Notes: generated by a model not told the origin, from the letters alone. DNA of 64,000 bases from Sarcina ventriculi (GCF_900456775.1 NZ_UAUL01000007.1:248001-312000), one strand, 5' to 3'. Numbered from the stretch's first letter, positions 29,887 to 39,292 are shown. Numbers and translations are program-made.

Positions 29887-30819
29887 TTACTTAAAGTTTT
29901 TTCCTTGATAAATATCATTATCTTCTAAAGCTTTATCTATAGCATTTAAAACTTCCCATTTATTTAAACTCCACATAGGCCCTATTAAAAGATCTCTTGG
30001 AGCATCTCCTGTTAACCTGTGAACTATCATATCCTGTGGAATTCTAGATACCCCTTCACAAACAAGGTCTATATATTCCTCCTTAGATAAAAATTTCAAA
30101 TTGCCATTTTCATAATCCTTAACCATATTAGTGTTTTTCATAAGATGAAGCAGATGAAATTTTATTCCTTTAGCACCACTATGTGCTATATAGTCAACTG
30201 TTTGCAACATTTCTTCTTTACTTTCCTTTGGAAGACCAAATATACAATGAACAACAGTATCTATATTTCTCTTTTTTAACATTTCCATAGATTTATCAAA
30301 AGTTTCTAAATTATAGCCCCTATTAAAACTTTCTGCTGTCTTATCGTGAATTGTTTGAAGACCTAGTTCTACCCATGTATACACCTTTTTATTCATCTCT
30401 TCTATTAAATCTAAAACTTCTTCATTTATACAGTCTGGTCTTGTAGCAATAGCAAGAGCTGTAACACCATCTTTTGAAATAGCTTCTTCATACTTTTCCC
30501 TAAGTTCATTAATTGGAGCATATGTATTTGTATAAGCCTGAAAATAAGCTATGTATTTTCCATCTTTCCACTTTTTATTCATCATATCTTTTATATTATC
30601 AAACTGTTCAGAAATTGACTTCATTCTTTCTCCAGCATAATCTCCTGAACCATTTGAACTGCAAAAAGTACATCCACCTTTTGCAACTTTTCCATCTCTA
30701 TTAGGACAAGTAAAACCCCCATCCAAACTTATTTTAAAAGTTTTACAACCAAATTTTTCTCTTAAAAAATAATTTAAAGTATGATACCTTTTATCTCCCC
30801 AATTTTTTTTTATCTCCAC
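29887..30819 (-). CDS. Radical SAM protein, TIGR01212/YtqA family
   Basis: A 310-residue radical SAM enzyme. The cluster cysteines lie in the N-terminal region CPNRDGKVAKGGCTFC, the arrangement of the YtqA/YhcC-like group. The barrel follows with VYTWVELGLQTIHDKTAESF and the C-terminal motif VHRLTGDAPRDLLIGP. Members resemble Elp3-type enzymes and have been linked to tRNA modification, but the reaction is not settled. Translation starts at a GTG nine bases after AAAGGA. A terminator separates it from the lipoprotein gene upstream. Confidence 0.88.
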   Translation of the reverse strand: MEIKKNWGDKRYHTLNYFLREKFGCKTFKISLDGGFTCPNRDGKVAKGGCTFCSSNGSGDYAGERMKSISEQFDNIKDMMNKKWKDGKYIAYFQAYTNTYAPINELREKYEEAISKDGVTALAIATRPDCINEEVLDLIEEMNKKVYTWVELGLQTIHDKTAESFNRGYNLETFDKSMEMLKKRNIDTVVHCIFGLPKESKEEMLQTVDYIAHSGAKGIKFHLLHLMKNTNMVKDYENGNLKFLSKEEYIDLVCEGVSRIPQDMIVHRLTGDAPRDLLIGPMWSLNKWEVLNAIDKALEDNDIYQGKNFK

Positions 30820-30843
30820 TAAAATTCATCCTTTCTCAACCAA

Positions 30844-30881
30844 TAAAAAAAGCGCAACAACTTAGATAAACTTATTGCACT
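30844..30881 (-). terminator. Terminator of the lipoprotein gene
   Basis: A 10-bp stem with two G-T pairs (AGTGCAATAA with TTGTTGCGCT on the minus strand) is followed by TTTTTTT. Confidence 0.8.
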
Positions 30882-30897
30882 TTTTATATTTATTATA

Positions 30898-32010
30898 CTA
30901 CAATTTACTTACTTTAAAATCCTTTGTTGACACCTTATAGCTTCCAAGCAAACTTTCAACTATGTCATCTGCATTTCTAACACCTGTAACATCAAAATAA
31001 ACTTCATTATCTTTATAATCCTTATATATTAAATTATATTTATTTTGTGCAAAAATACTATCCAAATTTAATCCTACAATTTCACCACTTACTTTATAAA
31101 ATTTGAATTTAGTCACAGAATCCTCATTGTCATAAATCACAGCAACATAAGCATCATCTTTAGAAAATACTATATTTTTTAAAACTACATTACTATACAC
31201 ATCTATTGTATCTATACTTTTTCCCACTAATTCATCAAAATAAATCTCCTCACTTTGATTTTGCCCGTTATCTTGTGAATTTTGACCTTGATTTGAGCCT
31301 TGTGAACTTTGATTAGAACTTTGTGTTGATGTATTTACTGATTCATCAACCTCAACTATCCCAACATAACTTCTTTCTCCATCTGTTGTACTTATAGCAA
31401 CTTTTTGTCCTGTATATGATATACCAATTGGTCCATAGTCTTTATTAGGAACACTTAACATAACAACATCACCACTATCACTTTTAGAATAAGCAACATC
31501 GGGTAAATTTTTCATAATCATTAAATTACCTATTTCAACATTATTATCTTTTCTTATTTTTAACTCTTTTCCTTCTCTAAAGATTTCATATTGTGGAATA
31601 GCTGTAGCAGACTCTACCTTATAAGAATTATTTTCTTTTTTAACTTTAAGATAATAAGTTTGTAAATATGCTCTAGGCTCGGTTTCTAATGCCTTTATAA
31701 CAGTATACTCATAGAGAGCACTTAAGCCATTTTGATTTGCCTCTTCTTGTCTTATTCCTAAAACTTTAATATTTTTATTTAATTCTCCATCAAATCCTTT
31801 TTGAAATGTTTCTGTGCCTAAAGATTTCATCCCTGTAACATCTCCAATAGAGAAGGCATTCATATATGTATCAGCTATACTAGACGATATATTATTATCA
31901 AAACTTAAATTTATAACTTCCTGTTTTTGCTCTTCAATTTCTTTTTGGCTAGTACATCCACAAGTAAAAAGCATTAAAACTGACAAAATACCTATTACTA
32001 AGTTTTTCAT
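30898..32010 (-). CDS. Putative lipoprotein of unknown function
   Basis: About 370 residues. A lipoprotein signal peptide (MKNLVIGILSVLMLFTCGC) ends at a Cys that would be lipidated. After it come two soluble regions separated by a low-complexity linker rich in Ser, Gln, Asn and Gly (around residues 230-255, with repeats of SSQGSNQ type). The first region resembles NTF2-like folds in size only. The linker suggests two independent extracellular domains. The ATG at 32010 is better placed relative to AAAAAGGAG than the overlapping GTG at 32022. I do not recognise either domain. Confidence 0.75.
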   Translation of the reverse strand: MKNLVIGILSVLMLFTCGCTSQKEIEEQKQEVINLSFDNNISSSIADTYMNAFSIGDVTGMKSLGTETFQKGFDGELNKNIKVLGIRQEEANQNGLSALYEYTVIKALETEPRAYLQTYYLKVKKENNSYKVESATAIPQYEIFREGKELKIRKDNNVEIGNLMIMKNLPDVAYSKSDSGDVVMLSVPNKDYGPIGISYTGQKVAISTTDGERSYVGIVEVDESVNTSTQSSNQSSQGSNQGQNSQDNGQNQSEEIYFDELVGKSIDTIDVYSNVVLKNIVFSKDDAYVAVIYDNEDSVTKFKFYKVSGEIVGLNLDSIFAQNKYNLIYKDYKDNEVYFDVTGVRNADDIVESLLGSYKVSTKDFKVSKL

Positions 32011-32162
32011 GAAGATATTCACTCCTTTTTATATTAGGTTTATTATTTTTAAAATTAAGACATATAAATACATTATTATGTTTTCCAAAACATATAAATC
32101 TATGATTGATTTTATGAATAAACTAATATTTATCTAATATATTTATTTAAGGGGGGATAAAT

Positions 32163-33215
32163 TTGAAAAACTTTATTAAAATATTTCAAATAGCTGCTGT
32201 CTTTATTGGAACTATTGTTGGAGCTGGATTAGCTTCTGGTAAAGAAATAACAACTTTTTTCACTAAATATGGATATATAAGCTTTTTAGGAATTTTATTA
32301 ACCGGTATATTTTACATATTTATATGTACCATCATATCTAAAATAAGCATAGAGCATAAATTAAGTTCATATAGTGAGGCTATAAATCTTGTAAGTCCTA
32401 ATATTTTAGGAAAAATAACAGGTATTACAACAACATTTTACTTAATATCTAGTGCGTCCATAATCTTAGCTGGTAGTGGTGCACTTTTACATCAATTCTT
32501 TGGTATACCTAAAATAGTCGGTTCTATTATAATGGCTATAATTGCATCCTTTGCTCTTTTGCGTGAAACAAATGGATTAGTTGAAATAAACTCAGTTATC
32601 GTACCATCATTAGTTACAGTAATCACATTAATTATGATTTTATATCTTTTATTTTGTAGACAAGATTTAACTATTTCAAACATTCTATCCATTGAGCCTG
32701 TAAAAAACTCTGACTGGTTAACATCTACAATTTTATATGCAGGATATAACACATTATGTTGCTGTGGAGTTATTGTACCTTTAAGCTATGAAACATCTGA
32801 TAGAAAATCCATGATAAAAGGTATTGCTTTAGGTGCATTAGTTCTTTCAATAATTTGCATCTTTATAAATGCTATGCTTATGGTTAACCAACCTTACATT
32901 TACAAATACGATATACCTCTTCTTTATATTACCGATAGATTTGGCAAACCTATTCAAATTTTACTTCTTGCTATAATTTTAGCTGAAATGTTCTCAACAG
33001 AAGTTTCAGATGTATACTCAATAAGTAAAACATTAAATAAATCTTTTAAAATTAAATATAAGAAATCTATATTTCTTGTGCTTTTAATAGCACTTCCTAT
33101 ATCTCTTATAGGATTTTCCAACCTTATATCAACTTTATATCCTATCTTTGGCATACTTAGTCTTATTTTTATTGCACAATGTTGTTATTTTTATTTTTTT
33201 AAAATGAAAAAATAA
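32163..33215 (+). CDS. YkvI-family membrane transporter
   Basis: A 350-residue membrane protein with about ten helices. The N-terminal IAAVFIGTIVGAGLASGKEITTFF, with an unwound first helix, is typical of the YkvI group of the LeuT-fold (APC superfamily). Substrates of the group are not established; amino acids or related solutes are likely. It starts at a TTG six bases after GGGGGG, an unusual start with a very strong ribosome site. Divergent from the lipoprotein gene and convergent with the germination cassette. Confidence 0.82.
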   Translation: MKNFIKIFQIAAVFIGTIVGAGLASGKEITTFFTKYGYISFLGILLTGIFYIFICTIISKISIEHKLSSYSEAINLVSPNILGKITGITTTFYLISSASIILAGSGALLHQFFGIPKIVGSIIMAIIASFALLRETNGLVEINSVIVPSLVTVITLIMILYLLFCRQDLTISNILSIEPVKNSDWLTSTILYAGYNTLCCCGVIVPLSYETSDRKSMIKGIALGALVLSIICIFINAMLMVNQPYIYKYDIPLLYITDRFGKPIQILLLAIILAEMFSTEVSDVYSISKTLNKSFKIKYKKSIFLVLLIALPISLIGFSNLISTLYPIFGILSLIFIAQCCYFYFFKMKK

Positions 33216-33225
33216 TTATTTATAA

Positions 33226-33276
33226 AAAATAGTCCACAATATAGTTAATAAATTTTAACTTTACTGTGGATTATTT
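33226..33276. terminator. Bidirectional terminator between YkvI and sleC genes
   Basis: Outer stem TCCACA/TGTGGA and inner stem AGTTAA/TTAACT, with flanking A/T runs, between convergent genes. Confidence 0.8.
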
Positions 33277-33290
33277 TTAAATATTTTTTA

Positions 33291-34607
33291 TTAATATGGC
33301 ACCCTTGGTATTTCTTCTTCTAAAGCCTCAATAACTGGTGGGATAAATATTTTTTCAAGCAAATCTAAATCATTTCTAAGCTCTGCAATTTTGGTAACAC
33401 CAACGTAAACAGCTGATATTTTATACCATGTAGCATAATCTACAATTCCTGTAACTGGCAAATTAAATGTCTGCTGAAATATTTTAACCGAATTTTGAGT
33501 TCTACTTCCATATATTCCATCAACAGCTAACTTAGGTATTAAAGGAAATGAATTTGCTATTGTATTTAGTTGATTTTGAATTGTTCTAACCGCACTTCCA
33601 CTTGAGCCTAAACTTAATGAATACCCAGGATATGATTGTGGAATACCAAGAACTTTCGGTGCTACTACAAGATTTATATTATCACCATAATAATAAGTTA
33701 ATATTTCATAAGGCGTATCTCCATTATCACCTAAGTATTTAGAACCCCATTGTGACAGTCCATTACACGTAACTGTTGTCCCATTACAAAACTGGGCTAA
33801 AAGAGGTTGCTTAGCATCCTGCCTTTGTATATATGTTGCAAATATTTCATCAACTATCTGTTCAATATTTTCATAAATATTTCTTCCATAACTAAAAGCT
33901 TGGTCATAAGCAGTAGAACTTGTTATATCAAAATTTTTTCCTTGTCCCCTATACCATTCTGTATATATTCTATTTAAAGTAAATGAGATTATAGCGTAAA
34001 TATTTGCCCTTATTGTCGTATCTGGCCATGTTGAATATATCTCGCAAGACGCTACATTTGCTATATATTCTTTATAAGTGACTGTATAGTTTGGTGCTGA
34101 ATTATCATTTGGAAGTCCTGCATGAACTCTTATATATTGAGGAACAACAGGTTGTGCAAGAACTACCACTCCTTGTGGTTTTGGAAGTGGTTTTTCTTCT
34201 GCCTCTAATATTTTAGGAGGATAATTTCCAACTTGAGCATTAGCTGGAATTTCAATTATAACTTCTTGTCTTGATGGAGTCGTAGTTTCTTTAAAATTTA
34301 TTTTTTGAATTGCAACTCTATCTGGATATATTTGAACTCCTTTAATAGAAACAGTTTCATACCCTTCCTTCTCTGCTGTCACATTAACAAAGCTATACGG
34401 AATAAGTCCTGGAGTATAAGAATTTTCTATCGGTGGTGCATCTAATTCTATAACTTGTGTTGCTCCTGAAGAATTTGCATACAATTCTACATTATCTCGT
34501 GTAGCAGTTCCATTTGAATCTGTAGGCGTTACTATTACTTTCGCCTTATTTACAGGAATAAATGTATTTTCACTAAAACATTCTATTTTTAAAGAACCTT
34601 TTGCCAT
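33291..34607 (-). CDS. sleC: Spore cortex-lytic enzyme SleC, copy 2 of 2
   Basis: A 438-residue SleC pre-pro-enzyme, the same length as C. perfringens SleC. The pro-region is followed at about 147-152 (GVVVLAQPVV) by the zone where SleC is cut to its active form. The catalytic domain is SpoIID-like (residues ~155-320, including CEIYSTWP and LSQWGSKYLG). The C-terminal peptidoglycan-binding domain 1 spans ~340-400 (GSSGSAVRTIQNQL, VDGIYGSRTQNSVKIFQ). It degrades muramic-lactam cortex during germination. It follows copy 1 after 23 bases and is last in the cspB-sleC-sleC cassette. AAGGAG precedes the ATG. Confidence 0.93.
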   Translation of the reverse strand: MAKGSLKIECFSENTFIPVNKAKVIVTPTDSNGTATRDNVELYANSSGATQVIELDAPPIENSYTPGLIPYSFVNVTAEKEGYETVSIKGVQIYPDRVAIQKINFKETTTPSRQEVIIEIPANAQVGNYPPKILEAEEKPLPKPQGVVVLAQPVVPQYIRVHAGLPNDNSAPNYTVTYKEYIANVASCEIYSTWPDTTIRANIYAIISFTLNRIYTEWYRGQGKNFDITSSTAYDQAFSYGRNIYENIEQIVDEIFATYIQRQDAKQPLLAQFCNGTTVTCNGLSQWGSKYLGDNGDTPYEILTYYYGDNINLVVAPKVLGIPQSYPGYSLSLGSSGSAVRTIQNQLNTIANSFPLIPKLAVDGIYGSRTQNSVKIFQQTFNLPVTGIVDYATWYKISAVYVGVTKIAELRNDLDLLEKIFIPPVIEALEEEIPRVPY

Positions 34608-34630
34608 ATAATTTTCTCCTTAAAATTACT

Positions 34631-35956
34631 CTATATATAATAAGGTACTTTTGGTATATCATCCTCATAGGCTGATATAGTTGGCGGAACAAATATCTTT
34701 TTTGAGTTCTCATCATAACATCTAAGTTCAGCTATTTTAGTAACTCCTACATAAATATCAGAAATCCTATACCAAGTTGCATAATCTACAATACCTGTGT
34801 TTGATAAGTTAAAATTTTCTTGAAAAACTTTAACGGAATTAGCAGTTGCTTGATTATATATTCCATCTACCGCTAACTTAGGAATCAATGGAAAAGCCTT
34901 AGCTATGTCATTTAACTGACTTTGGATTGTTTTTACCGCCTCTCCAGTAGATCCTATAGTTAAAGATGTTCCAGGATATGACTTTGGTATACCATTTACT
35001 TTAGGTGCCGTTGTAAGATTTATATTATCTCCATAAAAGTATGTTAATATTTCATAAGGGGTTTTTCCTTGATCGCCTAAATATTTTGAACCCCATTGAG
35101 TCATCCAATTAGGACATTGAACATTTACACCATCACAGTATTGGGTTAAAAGTGGTTGCTTTGCACCATCTCTTTTTATATATGTTGAAAATATCTCATC
35201 AACAATTGCACCTATATTCTCATATATATTTCTTCCATAACTAAATGCATGATCATAAGCCGTAGAACTTGTTATATCAAAATTTTTCCCCTTACCTCTA
35301 TACCACTCTGTATAAACTCTATTTAAAGTAAATGATATTATAGCATAGACATTAGCTCTTATTGTTGTTTCTGGCCATGTTGAATATATCTCGCAAGATG
35401 CCACATTCTTTATATATTCTTTATAAGGTATTGTATAATTAGGAGCTGAATTATCATCTGGAACTCCTGCATGAACTCTTATATATTCTGGAACAACTGG
35501 TTGAGGAAGCACTACTGTTCCCTGAGGCTTTGGAAGAGGTTTTTCTTCTGCTTCTGGTATTTTAGCTGGATAATTTCCTACTTGTACATTAGCTGGAATA
35601 TCAATAATTATTTGTTGCCTTGTTAACTTATCATCATTCGTGAAATTTATTTTTTGAAATGCAACTCTATCTGGATATATTTGAGCTCCTTTCACTAAAA
35701 CCGGTATATACCCATCTCTTTCTACTGTTATATCAGCAAAACTATATGGAATAAGACCTGGTGTTTGGGAATTTTTAATTGGAGGAGTTTCCAAATCTAT
35801 AACTTCTGTGGCTCCCCATGAATTAGTATAAAGTTCTATATTATTCCCTATAGCTACACCATCTATACCTGTTGGGGTTATTATTATTTTTGCCTTATTA
35901 ACAGGAATATATGTGTCTTCACTAAAGCATTGAACCTTAAGAGCACCTTTAGCCAT
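34631..35956 (-). CDS. sleC: Spore cortex-lytic enzyme SleC, copy 1 of 2
   Basis: A 441-residue paralogue of the downstream sleC with the same order: pro-region, cleavage zone GTVVLPQPVV near 147-152, SpoIID-like catalytic domain with CEIYSTWP and MTQWGSKYLG, and a peptidoglycan-binding domain (GSTGEAVKTIQSQL, VDGIYNQATANSVKVFQ). Both copies appear intact. Divergence is spread through the pro-region and the extreme C-terminus while the catalytic core is well kept. The protease gene cspB lies immediately upstream, consistent with activation in the spore. AAAGGAG precedes the ATG. Confidence 0.92.
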   Translation of the reverse strand: MAKGALKVQCFSEDTYIPVNKAKIIITPTGIDGVAIGNNIELYTNSWGATEVIDLETPPIKNSQTPGLIPYSFADITVERDGYIPVLVKGAQIYPDRVAFQKINFTNDDKLTRQQIIIDIPANVQVGNYPAKIPEAEEKPLPKPQGTVVLPQPVVPEYIRVHAGVPDDNSAPNYTIPYKEYIKNVASCEIYSTWPETTIRANVYAIISFTLNRVYTEWYRGKGKNFDITSSTAYDHAFSYGRNIYENIGAIVDEIFSTYIKRDGAKQPLLTQYCDGVNVQCPNWMTQWGSKYLGDQGKTPYEILTYFYGDNINLTTAPKVNGIPKSYPGTSLTIGSTGEAVKTIQSQLNDIAKAFPLIPKLAVDGIYNQATANSVKVFQENFNLSNTGIVDYATWYRISDIYVGVTKIAELRCYDENSKKIFVPPTISAYEDDIPKVPYYI

Positions 35957-36038
35957 AAAACTCTCCTTTAAAATAAATAATATAATTTATTGTATGAAAC
36001 TTTTTATAAGATGTGATTTTGAACTACAACTAATTACA

Positions 36039-37742
36039 TTACTCAGATTGTATTAAATTAACTACATTATCCACACATACCAATCCATATCCATAGGCTA
36101 TATCAGGATAATTTAAATTATTTATAGGTCTTTTAGCAGACCTACACAAATAATATTTAAGCCTTCCCGAATAAAGATATATATCATTACCCTTTACAAT
36201 TCCCCATTCACAAAGAAGACCACATACACCTGCTACTGTTGGTGCTGCCATAGATGTTCCTGTTTTAGTATCAAATCCTCCTCCCACTATAGTTGATAAT
36301 ATATTCTCTCCAGGTGCTAATATATCAGGCTTTCTGTCCCTTCCCGGTCTCTTAACCCCTCTTCCTGAAAAAGGTGAAAGGGTATTATTTATATAACTAT
36401 AACTACCAACAGAAATAACCCCATCTACTGTAGCTGGTATTCCTAGAGTATTTGAAATGCTTGGCTGTAAAAATTTTGTTTGCGGATTTAACCCTTCTGC
36501 CACTGGAAGCCACATATCGTAATAACCCTCATACTCATTTAAACTTCTTAAAATAATTGTCCATTCTCCAGAAATTAATTGAACATCTGATGTGGTTAAT
36601 CTAATATATATCTGCCCAATTACATCAATTGGTGATGCCCCCATATTATAAGTGGCTACTTTTACCCTTCCTAAAAATCTTTCATTATAACGCTGGTCTA
36701 ATATAATTTCTTGACTACTTATTCCAGCTGGAGATATTATCTCTATTGAAAAACTATTTAATAATGTCTTGTAAAATTGAATAGAAATAGATTTTTCTTC
36801 ATCTGCTATACTAAGAGGTATTCTTACTATTTGTTGTACTTCACCGCCAACATGATGCCCTGCACTTCCTTCATTTCCCGCAGCTATAACTATTGTCACT
36901 TTTTCTACTGTACTTACTATTTCTATATATTTTTCAAGCAAACTCCTTCCATTGTGTCCTCCCTGATTTGTACTTAAACTTATATTTATAATTAAAGGTT
37001 TATTTAATTCATATCCCTTATCTATTAAAAATTTCACTCCTTTCATAAGTTGAGTAGACAGCGCTCTATTTATATCACCTTCTCTTGTTATTTTGACCAT
37101 GATTATATCGCTTTTATAAGCAACTCCATAATTATTAAAATTTATCTTCCCACCAGCACATGCAATTCCTGCTACATGAGTACCATGACCTGCAAGGTCT
37201 TGAACTGGCACAACATCATAAGATTCATCACTTTTTAAAGCTCTATTTATATCATCTCTATTGTATATTTTATCTGTCTGCAAATCATAAATATATTGAA
37301 GCCTAGTTTCTCCATCATTGCTTATAAATCCTGGATGAGTAAAATCAATACCTGTATCTAAAAAGCCTATAATCGTTCCTTCCCCAGATAATCCATAAGT
37401 ATTCCAAGCTGATTGAACACAAGACGCACTATTACTTTGATAGTCAGTAGTTTCTAATACTTTTGGTAATTCTACATATTGAATCCTTGTTAGATTATCT
37501 AATTTATTAATCTCAGAAACCTTCATAGTTACAATACCAAACCCATAACCTAAATCATCAAATTTAACTCCTATACTTTCAGCATCTGTTCTAAATTCAT
37601 CTGCCGTCCCCTGATATACAACTATAAATTCTATAAAATTACCATCTTGAGTATTAAAAGAATTTTTAACTATTATCTCATTTAATATATCCTGAGGAAT
37701 ATTGCTTAAATACTTAGAAAACTGCCTTAAACCTTCACTCAT
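36039..37742 (-). CDS. cspB: Csp germination-specific subtilisin-like protease (CspB-like)
   Basis: A 567-residue S8 serine protease that activates SleC by removing its pro-region during germination. The catalytic triad is complete: Asp in GFLDTGIDFTHPGF, His in DLAGHGTHVAGIACAGG and Ser in TKTGTSMAAPTVAGV. A jellyroll-type insertion lies between the His and Ser segments (around residues 290-430), as in CspB. The N-terminal ~90 residues are the pro-peptide. Clostridia may carry CspA, CspB and CspC; here only one gene is present and it has all catalytic residues, so CspB is the best match. AGGAG precedes the ATG. Confidence 0.92.
   Translation of the reverse strand: MSEGLRQFSKYLSNIPQDILNEIIVKNSFNTQDGNFIEFIVVYQGTADEFRTDAESIGVKFDDLGYGFGIVTMKVSEINKLDNLTRIQYVELPKVLETTDYQSNSASCVQSAWNTYGLSGEGTIIGFLDTGIDFTHPGFISNDGETRLQYIYDLQTDKIYNRDDINRALKSDESYDVVPVQDLAGHGTHVAGIACAGGKINFNNYGVAYKSDIIMVKITREGDINRALSTQLMKGVKFLIDKGYELNKPLIINISLSTNQGGHNGRSLLEKYIEIVSTVEKVTIVIAAGNEGSAGHHVGGEVQQIVRIPLSIADEEKSISIQFYKTLLNSFSIEIISPAGISSQEIILDQRYNERFLGRVKVATYNMGASPIDVIGQIYIRLTTSDVQLISGEWTIILRSLNEYEGYYDMWLPVAEGLNPQTKFLQPSISNTLGIPATVDGVISVGSYSYINNTLSPFSGRGVKRPGRDRKPDILAPGENILSTIVGGGFDTKTGTSMAAPTVAGVCGLLCEWGIVKGNDIYLYSGRLKYYLCRSAKRPINNLNYPDIAYGYGLVCVDNVVNLIQSE
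36067..36075 (+). promoter_or_regulatory. Isolated perfect DnaA box in the cspB 3' end
   Basis: TTATCCACA lies within the coding sequence of cspB. Alone it may be chance, but three more lie 1.8 kb away upstream of the same gene. Confidence 0.4.
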
Positions 37743-37836
37743 AAAATTCTCCTAAAAAATAATTAATTTATTATAAAATATTCTTATTTATTAGATTTAT
37801 ATACATTTTCATAATATATTTTAATTTTAAAACAAG

Positions 37837-37869
37837 TTATCCACATAAGTTATCCACATTTGTGGATAA
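37837..37869. promoter_or_regulatory. Cluster of three perfect DnaA boxes upstream of cspB
   Basis: TTATCCACA occurs at 37837-37845 and 37850-37858 on the plus strand and at 37861-37869 on the minus strand. The second and third form an inverted repeat with 12-base arms and a two-base centre (37847-37872). The cluster lies about 95 bases upstream of the cspB start, between it and the terminator of the XRE gene. Confidence 0.8.
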
Positions 37870-37916
37870 CTTATACATTTATGTTTTATTATTCTATATA
37901 AATGTATTAAATAATA

Positions 37917-37950
37917 AAAAACTGTACTACAATGTTTATTATAGTACAGC
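37917..37950 (-). terminator. Terminator of the XRE regulator gene
   Basis: The stem CTGTACTA/TAGTACAG is followed by TTTTTTA on the minus strand. Confidence 0.88.
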
Positions 37951-38001
37951 TTTATTTTTTAAATTTTTAATTTATAAAAGTAATATAAGCATGCAACAAA
38001 T

Positions 38002-38691
38002 TTATATATTAAATTCTATTCTATCAAGTTTTGCTATTGGAAGTACTTCTTTTATTAATGCAGTTTCTGTTTTCATAGAACCACCATTACTTATTAATAA
38101 TACCTTAGAATTATCTAATCTTTTTATTTGTCTAATAACTCTTACTCCTTGAAATTCAATTAAACATATAGAGTTGTTTTCAATTTCTTTTATAGAATGG
38201 CAAAAAGCTAAATCACCTTGTTGAATTCTATATCCTGTCATATCATTTTTTTCTATAACAACATAAAATACTTTATCAGATGAATGTCCTTCTATTTTAT
38301 TTGAATGCATAGGAAGTTGTTTATATCCATTATTTTTAGTTAAACTATAGTTATATATAGGAACATTTTTTAAGACGTTACCAAAAGCTTGATTCCAAAC
38401 CTCATCAACCTCTTTATCTGGTTTAGTTTTTTTAATAACAGGAGCTTTTCTTAAAGATTCTGCAATTTTTTCTTTTTGTAAATCATCATCAGTTACAACC
38501 ATACTTATATCATTTAAATCTGTATTTAAAACTTTAGACACCTTCTCTATAAGTGCTTCATTTAATATTTTTCTTCCAGTTTCAACTTCATTTATGAATT
38601 TTTCAGCTACACCTAATTTTTTAGCTAAAGCTTTTTGGGTTAATCCGCTTTTTTCCCTAACACTTTTTATTCTTTCTCCAACTCTACTCAT
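38002..38691 (-). CDS. XRE-family regulator with degenerate S24-like C-terminal domain
   Basis: A 229-residue protein. The N-terminal helix-turn-helix (about 6-60, GLTQKALAKKLGVAEKFINEVE) is of the Cro/cI type. The C-terminal half has the layout of the LexA/cI S24 domain: KNDMTGYRIQQGDLAFC, then NSICLIEFQGVRVIRQIKRL. In LexA the first motif is GDSM with the catalytic Ser; here the Ser position is Asp, and the expected Lys region also differs. Self-cleavage is therefore unlikely, and the domain probably serves dimerisation or sensing. Targets are unknown. GGAGG precedes the ATG. Confidence 0.78.
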   Translation of the reverse strand: MSRVGERIKSVREKSGLTQKALAKKLGVAEKFINEVETGRKILNEALIEKVSKVLNTDLNDISMVVTDDDLQKEKIAESLRKAPVIKKTKPDKEVDEVWNQAFGNVLKNVPIYNYSLTKNNGYKQLPMHSNKIEGHSSDKVFYVVIEKNDMTGYRIQQGDLAFCHSIKEIENNSICLIEFQGVRVIRQIKRLDNSKVLLISNGGSMKTETALIKEVLPIAKLDRIEFNI

Positions 38692-38721
38692 AATTTACCT
38701 CCATTTGTTAAATACATTCTA

Positions 38722-38762
38722 AAAAGGTGCTTATGGTTAGTCTTAACTACCTTAAGCACCAA
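38722..38762 (-). terminator. Terminator of ppiB
   Basis: GGTGCTTA and TAAGCACC pair around a loop that holds GGTTAG/CTTAACTACC, with TTTTT following on the minus strand. Confidence 0.85.
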
Positions 38763-38779
38763 TTTTAATATTTAAAAAT

Positions 38780-39292
38780 TTATATTTTTTCTGGTTCTGG
38801 CATATTATCAGCATTTTCAACTGTTACCTTAGCCATAACTTGATCTTCATAAGGTTTATCCATTCTATCAGTTTTAACAGATACTATTTTATCAACAGCT
38901 TCCATTCCCTCTATAACCTTACCAAATCCTGCATATTGTCTATCTAAATGTGGAGCATTTTCAACCATTATAAAGAATTGACTTCCTGCTGAATCATTAA
39001 CCATAGTTCTAGCCATTGATATAACACCTCTTGTGTGTTTTAAATCATTTTTAATACGGTTAGCCTCAAACTCACCTTTTATGCAATATCCTGGACCACC
39101 TGTTCCATTTCCGTCTGGATCTCCACCTTGAATCATAAATCCTGGAATAACTCTGTGAAATATTACTCCATCATAAAAACCTTTTTTAACTAAACTAACA
39201 AAATTTCTTACTGTATTTGGAGCTATATTCTCATAAAGTTCTACTTTTATTTTGTCCCCAGATTGCATTTCTATCGTAACTATTGGATTCAT
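38780..39292 (-). CDS. ppiB: Peptidyl-prolyl cis-trans isomerase, cyclophilin type
   Basis: A 170-residue cytoplasmic cyclophilin with no signal peptide. It has the usual core: FHRVIPGFMIQGGDPDGNGTGGPGY, then SAGSQFFIMVENAPHLDRQYAGFGKVIEGM. The catalytic Arg lies in FHRVIPGF. It catalyses proline isomerisation in protein folding. No good Shine-Dalgarno site lies within ten bases of the ATG. The best one (AAAGGAG, 39347-39341) is 48 bases away and separated by a hairpin, as in the DMT genes. No in-frame upstream start exists because a TAG lies five codons before the ATG. Confidence 0.93.
   Translation of the reverse strand: MNPIVTIEMQSGDKIKVELYENIAPNTVRNFVSLVKKGFYDGVIFHRVIPGFMIQGGDPDGNGTGGPGYCIKGEFEANRIKNDLKHTRGVISMARTMVNDSAGSQFFIMVENAPHLDRQYAGFGKVIEGMEAVDKIVSVKTDRMDKPYEDQVMAKVTVENADNMPEPEKI

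Noticed and set aside
37837-37869. Chromosomal replication origin
   Set aside because: Three DnaA boxes are present, but there is no dnaA, dnaN or AT-rich unwinding arrangement and the flanking genes are germination and regulator genes.
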